A DNA stretch of 18,316 bases. Origin: Bacillota bacterium (GTDB lineage: Bacteria; Bacillota; Clostridia; Peptostreptococcales; Anaerovoracaceae). Under the pieces are notes generated by a model, which made no database searches, was not told the DNA's origin, and was given only the letters and a program-made list of their open reading frames with translations. Shown piece after piece: positions 1-7,500 of the stretch (its first letter is position 1; every line of letters starts with the position of its first letter). Position numbers and translations under genes: made by a program. The DNA lies in the NCBI GenBank assembly GCA_016302545.1, contig JAEDNK010000019.1:1-18316 (forward strand), in the 5' to 3' direction.

Positions 1-1512
1 AAGCTTATAATCGGAGGCCGCCGGGCCAGCATGTTCTTTGTGGACGGCCTGACCGACGGCGAGAAAACCCAGCGGATTCTCGCCTACCTGATGGCCGTCC
101 CGGCGGCTTCATTATGTGGGGTTTCCTCCAGCCACAGATTTATAGAGACGGTGCTTCCGTTCCTCGATACCACTATAATCGAGCCAAAGGACGGCAGCTT
201 TGGGGCGGCTGCCGCGCCGCTGACGCAGGAACAGGCTGAGGATTGCTGCAATCAGATGCTTCCAAAGCTGTACGCAGGATTGGTCCCTTTGCTTGTGGAG
301 GGTCTCGATCGCATCATAATAATAGACTGCAGGGATTATCCGTCCCGATCTGTGGAAGAACCGGACAAGGAAAAGACACTCCGGGGTGCAAAGGACGGAT
401 TCACCGAAAACTTTATGGATAACATTGCACTTATCAGACGGCGAATCCGCGATAACAACCTTATTTTTAAGGCGTATAATGTGGGCAGCGTGAGTAAGTC
501 GGATGTGGCAGTAGCTTACCTTAAAAATAAGGCGGATATGAAGCTGGTTGAGAAGCTTGATAAATGTCTGAAGGACATGGCGCCCGATGCCGGCGGTCAT
601 GGCACGGATTTTGCGGCCGATGAGGACATCACAGCCGGCACGGGTTTTGCGGCCGATGAGGACATCACAGCCGGCACGGGTTTTGCGGCCCGAGCCGTTA
701 GCAGAGGCTCCGACATTCTTTCCGTGGCCGACCAGAGCCTCCTTGAACGCCTGCTTGCGGCTCTGGGCGCGGCAACCGGACTCAACCCGTTTCCTAAAGT
801 CCGGTATACCCAGAGACCCGATGTGATTGCCGCGCACCTTGCCGAAGGCAAGGCGGCCATTATAGTTGACAATTCACCGACAGTAATGCTTATTCCTGTA
901 AGCGTTTTTGAGTTTTTTCAGGATGTGGACGACTATTACTTTCCGCGGCTTACGGGAAACTATTTCAGGCTCATAAGAATAATAAACTTCCTGGTGATCC
1001 TTTTCCTAACGCCGGTATACTCCATACTTGTAGAATATCAGGACTTTACCCCGGAAGTCCTTCGATTCTTTGTGCCTGAAGAGGACTTTGCCATACCGAT
1101 TTTCTGGCAGTTTATCCTGCTGGAAATCGCCGTGGATGGCCTTAAGCTTGCATCTCTGAATACACCTACTTCACTGGGCATGTCTCTTTCAGTAATAGGT
1201 GCCCTCATTCTGGGAGAATTCAGCATTGACTCGGGGTGGTTTATTTCTCAGACAATCCTGTGTATGGCGGTAGTGGCTTTGGCAGCCTTTACACAGCCAA
1301 GCATTGAGCTGAGCTATGCGATGAAATTTGCCCGCATACTGATGCTCGTTGGTATTGAGCTTTGTGGAATTCCCGGCGCAGTAGGCGGGGCGGTTATCAG
1401 TTTTATAGTTATGGCAACTACTAAAACTCTCTCGGGAGGCTCATACTTGTATCCGCTGATACCTTTTAACGGTGAAGCATTAAAAAGGTTGATTTTTCGT
1501 ACTAAATCGTGA
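1..1512 (+). CDS. spoVAF: SpoVAF-like spore germination protein (GerA family), 5' end outside window
   Basis: GerA-family membrane protein, most like SpoVAF, which in Bacillus belongs to the spoVA cluster and acts in the inner spore membrane during germination. The frame is open from base 1 to the stop at 1510-1512. The ten codons before the ATG at 31 already read like the family (IIGGRRAS, then FFVDGLTDG), so the true start lies upstream. Residues counted from that ATG: a soluble N-terminal domain with RRRIRDNNL near 135; the motif YTQRPDVIAAHL near 260; FFQDVDDYYFPRLTGNYF at 295-312; then hydrophobic segments from about 313 to 465; and the SpoVAF-like ending SYLYPLIPFN at 471-480. Codons 191-220 hold an in-frame tandem repeat in a linker where relatives are not expected to be repetitive. 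A GerA-A receptor subunit is the alternative, but the C-terminal end favours SpoVAF. Expression in the forespore under SigG is expected from the family, not seen here. Confidence 0.8.
   Translation, partial: KLIIGGRRASMFFVDGLTDGEKTQRILAYLMAVPAASLCGVSSSHRFIETVLPFLDTTIIEPKDGSFGAAAAPLTQEQAEDCCNQMLPKLYAGLVPLLVEGLDRIIIIDCRDYPSRSVEEPDKEKTLRGAKDGFTENFMDNIALIRRRIRDNNLIFKAYNVGSVSKSDVAVAYLKNKADMKLVEKLDKCLKDMAPDAGGHGTDFAADEDITAGTGFAADEDITAGTGFAARAVSRGSDILSVADQSLLERLLAALGAATGLNPFPKVRYTQRPDVIAAHLAEGKAAIIVDNSPTVMLIPVSVFEFFQDVDDYYFPRLTGNYFRLIRIINFLVILFLTPVYSILVEYQDFTPEVLRFFVPEEDFAIPIFWQFILLEIAVDGLKLASLNTPTSLGMSLSVIGALILGEFSIDSGWFISQTILCMAVVALAAFTQPSIELSYAMKFARILMLVGIELCGIPGAVGGAVISFIVMATTKTLSGGSYLYPLIPFNGEALKRLIFRTKS
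601..690 (+). repeat. 36-bp in-frame tandem repeat, 2.5 copies, inside the spoVAF-like gene
   Basis: Copies lie at 601-636 and 637-672, with a half copy at 673-690. Copies 1 and 2 differ at one base (A608 against G644). The unit encodes GTDFAADEDITA, then GTGFAADEDITA, then GTGFAA. It is a multiple of three, so copy-number change would keep the frame. It sits in the linker between the N-terminal domain and the conserved NPFP region. Confidence 0.95.
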
Positions 1513-1518
1513 TAAAAT
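1489..1518 (+). promoter_or_regulatory. Candidate SigA-type promoter for the acyl-CoA ligase
   Basis: TTGATT at 1489-1494 and TAAAAT at 1513-1518 are 18 bp apart, with TG one base upstream of the -10 (extended -10). It overlaps the stop codon of the spoVAF-like gene and would give a leader of about 100 nt, separating a housekeeping-type gene from the sporulation gene upstream. Sequence match only. Confidence 0.5.
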
Positions 1519-1621
1519 AAAGCGTTTAATAATTTCATGGCATGGAACTTGCGGCCGGCACTCACCGCACATGCGGACCACACACCTATCACAAAGATAA
1601 GAATTGAATGGGGGAAAACAA

Positions 1622-3547
1622 ATGGCAAGAATTTTAAAAAAGATACCAAACTTCAAACTCCCGAAACTTAAAATGAAGGAATTTGAGGAAATAGACGAGC
1701 TTTTGCACCTTTATACACCGGAAGACCTTGACAGAATGAAAGAAAAGCTGCCCGGAAAGCGCGGACACCACGAGTGCTATCCCGGCACTGATTACAAAAC
1801 AATCAAGGAAATATTCAACCGTTCGACAACACTTTTCGCAGAGAAGGGGTTTATTCTTGAGACCTTTAATAAAAAGAAGGGATTCGAGGAAATCACCTAC
1901 GGTCAGTTCCGCAGAGACGTAATCAACTTCGGTACGGGGCTCACCAAGGCTTTGAAACTGGAGGGCGAAAGAGTAATCATCATAAGTGAGACCACATACA
2001 ACTGGTATGTTTCATATATTGCGCTCCTTTGCGGTGCGGGAATTGCAGTGCCTTGCGACAAGGAACTGCCTGAAAACGAACTGGAAAACCTCATCAGGCG
2101 TTCCAGAGCTGCGGCAGTAATTTTCTCACCTAAGATGAAGGAGCTGGTAAAAAAAGCCACGGCCAAATGTTCGGGCGTAAAATACTGTATCGAAATGAAG
2201 TCAGATGCAGGCTTTGACGAGAAGGATAAACGCTTTGTGGGCTTTAACTATGTAATGGAGGAAGGCCGCGTATTTACCGGCATGGGAGACACCAGCCTTA
2301 TGGACAAGGAAATCGACCCGGATGCTTTTGCGGTGCTGATATTTACAAGCGGAACCACTTCAGCTTCCAAGGGTGTTATGATTTCCAATACCAACCTGGC
2401 ATACAATATAAACGCAGTAACGCCTTATGTAATGGTTTGCCCGGAAGACAGGCTGTTTTCCGTGCTGCCGCTGCACCATACCTACGAGTCCACCATCGGA
2501 TTCCTGTATCCTATGGCAATGGGGGCATCAATAGCCGTGTGCCAAGGACTCAAGCACCTTGTCCCTGACATTCAGGCTACGAAACCTACAGCCATCATCG
2601 CAGTACCTCTTTTGCTGGAAGCTTTACATAAGAAGATAAACCAGACCATCGACAAGAGCGGCAAAACATCCATGGTAAACACCATGATTCGTCTCACCAA
2701 CGGACTGCGCAATGTAGGTATAGATGTAAAGAGAAAGGTATTCAAGGACATTTACGCCAGCCTGGGCGGCAGACTGAGAATTCTCGTAAGTGCCGCAGCT
2801 CCAATAGATATGAAGGTAGGAAAGTGGTTTGAGGATATCGGACTACTCTTTCTGCAGGGCTACGGTCTGACGGAAACCGCGCCGATTGCGGCTCTCACAC
2901 CCGACTTTGACACCCGTGTAGGCTCGGCAGGAAAAGCCGTCCACGGCGACGAGATAAGGATAAAGAACCCTGACGAGAGAGGCGAGGGCGAAATCCTCAT
3001 CAAGGGCAAGACTGTAATGCTGGGATACTACGAAAACCCTGAGGCCACGGCAGAGGTCATGGAGGACGGCTGGTTCAACTCCGGGGACATCGGCTACATG
3101 GATGATGATGGCTTCCTTTACATCACAGGCCGCAGTAAGAACGTAATCGTTACTCAGAACGGAAAGAACATCTACCCTGAGGAAATCGAAGGACTTCTGG
3201 GCAAGGTGCCTGAAATCGCAGAATGCATGGTTTACGGCAAAGAGGTTTCGGGTGAAAAGGAACTCATCATTACAGCCAAGGTAATTCCTGATTACGATGC
3301 CATCAATGAGCTTCACGGAAAGGAAAAGAAAGATCCGGAAAGCCCTTTCACAGAGGATGAAATCTACAAGATTATCTGGAATCAGATTAAGCAGGTAAAC
3401 CGCAAGCTGACCAACTACAAGTGCGTCAAGAAACTTGAGATTAAGACAGATCAGTTTGAAAAGACCAGCACCATGAAGATTAAGCGATTTGCAGAGATTC
3501 AGAAGGATAAAGATAAAGCTGCCGAAACAGCAGAAAAGACAGAATAA
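1622..3547 (+). CDS. Long-chain fatty acid--CoA ligase (AMP-forming acyl-CoA synthetase)
   Basis: Activates a fatty acid with ATP through an acyl-adenylate and transfers it to CoA, supplying acyl-CoA for lipid synthesis or breakdown; probably cytosolic or membrane-associated. It is 641 residues, a normal length for FadD-type enzymes. ANL-family motifs are all present in order: phosphate loop FTSGTTSASKG at 241-251; YGLTET at 414-419; SGDIGYMDDDG from 487; hinge ITGRSKN at 501-507; and the C-terminal TSTMKIKR, in which K619 is the likely adenylation lysine. The start was set at ATG 1622 because GGGGGA at 1610-1615 lies six bases before it; an in-frame TTG at 1604 has no comparable ribosome binding site. 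It is the only gene between its promoter and a strong terminator, so it is probably monocistronic. The acyl chain-length preference cannot be read from the sequence. Confidence 0.92.
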   Translation: MARILKKIPNFKLPKLKMKEFEEIDELLHLYTPEDLDRMKEKLPGKRGHHECYPGTDYKTIKEIFNRSTTLFAEKGFILETFNKKKGFEEITYGQFRRDVINFGTGLTKALKLEGERVIIISETTYNWYVSYIALLCGAGIAVPCDKELPENELENLIRRSRAAAVIFSPKMKELVKKATAKCSGVKYCIEMKSDAGFDEKDKRFVGFNYVMEEGRVFTGMGDTSLMDKEIDPDAFAVLIFTSGTTSASKGVMISNTNLAYNINAVTPYVMVCPEDRLFSVLPLHHTYESTIGFLYPMAMGASIAVCQGLKHLVPDIQATKPTAIIAVPLLLEALHKKINQTIDKSGKTSMVNTMIRLTNGLRNVGIDVKRKVFKDIYASLGGRLRILVSAAAPIDMKVGKWFEDIGLLFLQGYGLTETAPIAALTPDFDTRVGSAGKAVHGDEIRIKNPDERGEGEILIKGKTVMLGYYENPEATAEVMEDGWFNSGDIGYMDDDGFLYITGRSKNVIVTQNGKNIYPEEIEGLLGKVPEIAECMVYGKEVSGEKELIITAKVIPDYDAINELHGKEKKDPESPFTEDEIYKIIWNQIKQVNRKLTNYKCVKKLEIKTDQFEKTSTMKIKRFAEIQKDKDKAAETAEKTE

Positions 3548-3563
3548 ACATATTTTAAAGGAT

Positions 3564-3596
3564 AACGGCGTCTTGCTCAGCAAGGCGCCGTTTTTT
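3564..3596 (+). terminator. Rho-independent terminator after the acyl-CoA ligase
   Basis: A 13-bp stem (3564-3576 with 3580-3592, one G-U pair) closes a 3-nt loop and runs into six T at 3591-3596. It lies between two convergent genes. The minus-strand side lacks a clean T run, so it may serve the regulator gene only weakly. Confidence 0.92.
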
Positions 3597-3624
3597 CACC
3601 TGTTTTCTTTTTTGCAAAGAAATT

Positions 3625-4326
3625 TTACTCCGGTATCAGCACACAGGCGCAGTACCCCGGCTGTGGCTGATAACAGTAGATGGTCAGGGTTTTGCCAATT
3701 TCCGGGCTGTAATCCAGAAGGGTGTGCTGCGAACCGTTTAAGGCCACATCTGCGTAAGATACAACCCATTTTCTGTCACCATTTTTGAATACATCATAAA
3801 ATGAACGGTTCAGCATTTCTTCCACAGGAATCCCTTCCACAACTGCCATATGCTTATTGCAGTAACGAAAGATGAAGTCCACGCCGTGACCGTTATCGTC
3901 AAATACCAGCTCAATCACGCAGTACGCAATAGGCATATCGTCCAGGATACTGCATTTTTCAAGAAAGCCTAAGGGCAGAACAGAATCTTCCCGGTGCGGC
4001 GGTATATCCAGATGCAGCTCCCGCCTGAGCCGCCTGTGGGTACTTAAGTATCTGGTCCTGCCCTGAAACGTCTTCCCATCTGCCATGGTATATACACCAT
4101 CATGGCTGATATTGAGAATTCTGTCACGGCGGACGATTGCGCTTCTGGAGATGGATATGAATTCTCCCTCCGGCAGGTATGCCAGCAGCTCGTGGATGGG
4201 TATAGCAGATGATGCTTCCTCTGCGTCTTCGCAGCAGATTACAGTTTTTCTTCCAAGGCGGTAAATATACAGAATATCCTCTGTGTCTATATGATGTCTC
4301 TTGAAGTATCTTTCCAGATCCGGCAT
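3625..4326 (-). CDS. LytTR-PAS transcriptional regulator
   Basis: Predicted one-component DNA-binding regulator of 233 residues. Residues about 10-105 match the LytTR domain (ILYIYRLGRKTVI, then FISISRSAIVRRDRI at 56-70, and the GVYTMADG strand pair), which binds pairs of short direct repeats. Residues about 125-233 match a PAS sensor domain often seen in clostridial signalling proteins (FIFRYCNKHMAVVEGIP, NGDRKW at 182-187, YQPQPGYCACVL near the end). There is no receiver domain, so it is not a classical phosphorylated response regulator, and LytTR comes first, the reverse of the usual order. The start at 4326 has a strong GGAGGG site six bases upstream. It is transcribed divergently from the giant surface protein, which makes that gene and itself the obvious targets. 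The PAS ligand is unknown. Confidence 0.85.
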   Translation of the reverse strand: MPDLERYFKRHHIDTEDILYIYRLGRKTVICCEDAEEASSAIPIHELLAYLPEGEFISISRSAIVRRDRILNISHDGVYTMADGKTFQGRTRYLSTHRRLRRELHLDIPPHREDSVLPLGFLEKCSILDDMPIAYCVIELVFDDNGHGVDFIFRYCNKHMAVVEGIPVEEMLNRSFYDVFKNGDRKWVVSYADVALNGSQHTLLDYSPEIGKTLTIYCYQPQPGYCACVLIPE

Positions 4327-4357
4327 CGGAATCCCTCCTCTTTTTCATGATAAGTCG

Positions 4358-4386
4358 ATTATACCACAAAATTGAACGAAATACAA
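4358..4386 (-). promoter_or_regulatory. Promoter of the LytTR-PAS regulator
   Basis: Read on the minus strand: TTGTAT (4386-4381), a 17-bp spacer, then a perfect TATAAT (4363-4358) preceded by TGG, an extended -10. The leader to the start codon at 4326 would be about 25 nt. The -35 lies inside one of the direct repeats described separately, so bound regulator would compete with RNA polymerase. Confidence 0.75.
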
Positions 4387-4430
4387 TAAGTATGTGCTGA
4401 AATACAAGTATAATATTGTAATTAATACAA
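4378..4430. promoter_or_regulatory. Candidate LytTR operator: spaced direct repeats
   Basis: Exact 9-bp repeats GAAATACAA lie at 4378-4386 and 4399-4407, separated by 12 bp. A third, partly matching copy (TTAATACAA, 4422-4430) follows after 14 bp. Two 9-bp repeats with a 12- to 13-bp gap is the known architecture of LytTR sites, and the gene for a LytTR protein is 50 bp away. The base composition does not match the AgrA or VirR consensus closely. The third copy is also half of an inverted repeat (TATTGTA 4414-4420, TACAATA 4426-4432). The assignment is inference. Confidence 0.5.
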
Positions 4431-4498
4431 TAATACTCATGTGATTTTATAATAAAAATGTATATTAGAATAATAAGCAAAAAATAGTCATAAAAGTA

Positions 4499-4527
4499 TT
4501 GTAATTTAATCCGAAATCTGCTAATAT
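4499..4527 (+). promoter_or_regulatory. Promoter of the giant GLUG surface protein gene
   Basis: TTGTAA at 4499-4504, a 17-bp spacer, TAATAT at 4522-4527 with TGC just before it (extended -10). The predicted transcript starts near 4534, giving a leader of about 29 nt to the GTG at 4563. The heptamer TATTGTA at 4497-4503 overlaps the -35 and also occurs, inverted, at the -35 of the divergent regulator promoter. Confidence 0.7.
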
Positions 4528-4562
4528 AAGGTTAAAATTTTTTATAAGAGCGGAGGTAAAAC

Positions 4563-7500
4563 GTGGGGAAACAAAAGAAAGGATTAGCGATTCTGTTAAC
4601 TATCGCCATGGTGATTGGGATGATGCCGGGCGTGGGTGCATCGCAGGCATTTGCCGATACTTATACTGCCCCGCCAACGTACAACGGAGTGTATCAGATT
4701 TCTACAGCGGAGCACCTGTACTGGTTTGCACAGCACGTAAATGCGGGCAATACATCTGCAAACGCAGTGCTTACCGGGGATATTGATGTCGACATCAATA
4801 TGGAGGAATGGACACCGATAGGAACAAATGATAATAATAAATATACCGGCACCTTTGACGGACAGGGACATACCATCCGAGGTCTTAGAGTGACGGGAAA
4901 TGCAGATAATGTCGGCTTGTTTGGACGTATAAGCGAGGCGCATATCCGAAATGTCGGTGTTGCGGAATCCTCTTTTCAGGGAAACAAATATGTAGGAGGA
5001 ATCTGCGGATATGTGAGGGATAGTGATGGTTACAGCACAATAGAGAACTGTTTCAGTACTGCTTTTGTTTCGGGTAATAGCTTTGTCGGAGGTTTATGTG
5101 GGTATGTTTATGGCTGCAGGATCTTTAATAGCTACAGTGCAGGTACTGTTACCGGAGATGGCCCTCTCGTCAAAAAGTTCTGCGGAGTCTGTGATCAGTC
5201 TACAGTAGGAAACTGTTATTACCTTTCTGAGAGTAACGACTGGGGTATTGGAATTGATAAAAAACAGATATATTTTCAAAACGGTGATGTGGCCTATCGT
5301 CTGTCACAGGGATATCAGGACGGTGATTCTTTTAGAAGCGGGGATATCTGGGGACAGAATATCGGAACAGATGGACTGCCTGTATTTTACGGGAAAAAAG
5401 TGTTTTATGCACCCGGTAATTGTCATAATCATGAACAGGAGTACTGTTCTTTGTGCCAGGGTGGACCGACTCAGACAGATGGGGTGTACCAGCTTTACAC
5501 AGCGGAGCACCTGTACTGGTTTGCCGGACTGGTAAACGGGACAATAAGCGGTCTTTCGCAGGATACGACAGCCAATGCGGTATTGTGCGCTGACATCACC
5601 ATCAATCAGGATGTCACCGACACTTCGGGGCTGCAGGCATGGACGCCTGTTGGCACACAGGAAAAACCTTATACCGGAACCTTTGACGGACAGGGTCATA
5701 CAATAAGCGGTCTTTATGTGGAAGGTGCAGCCTATGGCGGTCTGTTTGGAAATACCGGAGGCGGTGCTGAGATTTCCAATGTGGGAGTGATAAATTCCAA
5801 AATATCTGCCACTGAGGCGGCAGGAGGAATCTGCGGCGCCAACGGAGGAACGATACATGATTGTTACAGTACCGGCAGTATCAGCAGCTCGGGGATAGCA
5901 GGAGGACTCTGCGGCACCAACAGCGGTACGGTAAAAGATTGTTACAGTACCGGCAGTATCAGCGGTTCTGCAGCGTCAGGCGGTATATATGGACAAACGA
6001 ATGGCGAAGGCATCAGCAACTGCTATTATCTGGCAGCTACGGAAACGGATCCGTCTGATGGCACAGCGGGAAAAACGCAGGAGCAGTTTGGAAGCGGCGA
6101 GGTCTGCTATCTCTTAAATGGAAGCCTGAGCGAAGGGGACCTGACCTGGGGACAGGCGATAGGCAGTAATACGGCACCTCTTTTTGGTGAAAAAGCTGTC
6201 TTTTATGCCAGAAGCCAATATCATAACCACGCAGGAGGTGACTGTTCCCTCTGTGCCGGGTATAGTCCGGAGCAGATTGATGGCGTATACCAGCTCTATA
6301 CGGCAGATGATCTTTACTGGTTTGCCGGACTGGTAAACGGCACCCTTTCCCATATAACGCAGAATAGTGAGGCAAAGGCAGTTCTGAAAGCGGACATTGC
6401 CGTGAATGAGAAGGTTATGGAAAATGGAAGTCTTGTGGATACCAAAGGTTTAAGGGAGTGGACACCTATCGGAGTATCAGGAAACAATAGTTTTAAAGGT
6501 ACTTTCGATGGACAGGGTCATACCATCAGCGGGCTTTATCTGGATAAAGCAAGTGATTGTGTGGGTCTGTTTGGTTACACATATATAGCATCCGTTTCCA
6601 ACGTAACGGTTGCAGATTCGTACCTTTCCGGAAATGATAATGTTGGAGGCGTGATTGGAGTGGCTGCCGGCGGAACGATTACAGACTGCCATAATACCGA
6701 AAGCGTATTCGTAAGCGGAACCGAAAATGTAGGCGGCGTGATTGGACTGACTGGTCTTAACATTACAGTTAAAAAATGTGATAACGTGGGAAATGTAAGC
6801 GGAACCGAAACCAGTTATAATGTAGGCGGCGTGATTGGAAATGCTGCCAGCGGAACGGTTACAGACTGCCATAATGAAGGAAGGGCAAGCGGACACGGAT
6901 ATGTAGGAGGAATCACAGGAACGGTTTTAGATGGTGCCGTTGTCAAAAACAGCTATAACAGGGGAAGCATAAGCGGAGACATCGACATCTGGGTGGGAGC
7001 CGTGGCCGGGGCTGTTTCAGGCGGCACTGTCCAGAATTGTTATTATCTTTCAGACAGCGAGACAGATTCCATTGATGGTACCGCTTGTAAGACCGCTGCC
7101 CAGTTTAGAAGCGGCGAGGTGGCATGGCTGTTAAATGATAATCGGACGCCGATCGTCTGGGGACAGAATATCGGTGAGGATGTATATCCGCTACTGAACG
7201 GACAGCCGGTGTATGCTACCTATCCATGTCTTTCCTTTAGCAATAAGGCTTTTGCATCGGAAAATAAAAAGCACACATACGACGAAGGCGGAACCTGTAC
7301 CGAATGTGGGGTAGCTACAAAGCCGGCTGTTATCGATGGTGTTTATCAGATTTCCAATGAAGCACAGTTATACTGGTTTGCAGGTCTGGTAAACGGAACT
7401 CTGACGGATGGTTCCGGCAGCAATGCATCAGCCAATGCTGTCCTGACTTCGGATATTACGGTAAACAGAGGGGTGCTGAATAAGGACGGAAGCCTTGCGG

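Noticed and set aside
1..6. AAGCTT (HindIII site) at the first base, as a possible cloning junction
   Set aside because: A six-base site is common and the reading frame across it is family-like, so it gives no sign of an artificial junction.
31..33. ATG at 31 as the start of the spoVAF-like gene
   Set aside because: The frame is open to base 1, the upstream codons already match the family, and GGAGG at 13-17 is 13 bases away, too far for a normal start.
112..837. 241-codon open frame on the minus strand opposite the spoVAF-like gene
   Set aside because: It mirrors a conserved coding region, includes the antisense of the tandem repeat and resembles no known family.
1550..1576. Alternative hairpins in the leader of the acyl-CoA ligase gene (TGCGG/CCGCA/TGCGG)
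   Set aside because: The stems are only 5 bp, one with a 2-nt loop, and no T run or known riboswitch element accompanies them.
1604..1621. TTG at 1604 as the start of the acyl-CoA ligase
   Set aside because: ATG 1622 has GGGGGA at the right distance; the TTG has no comparable site and would place that site inside the coding region.
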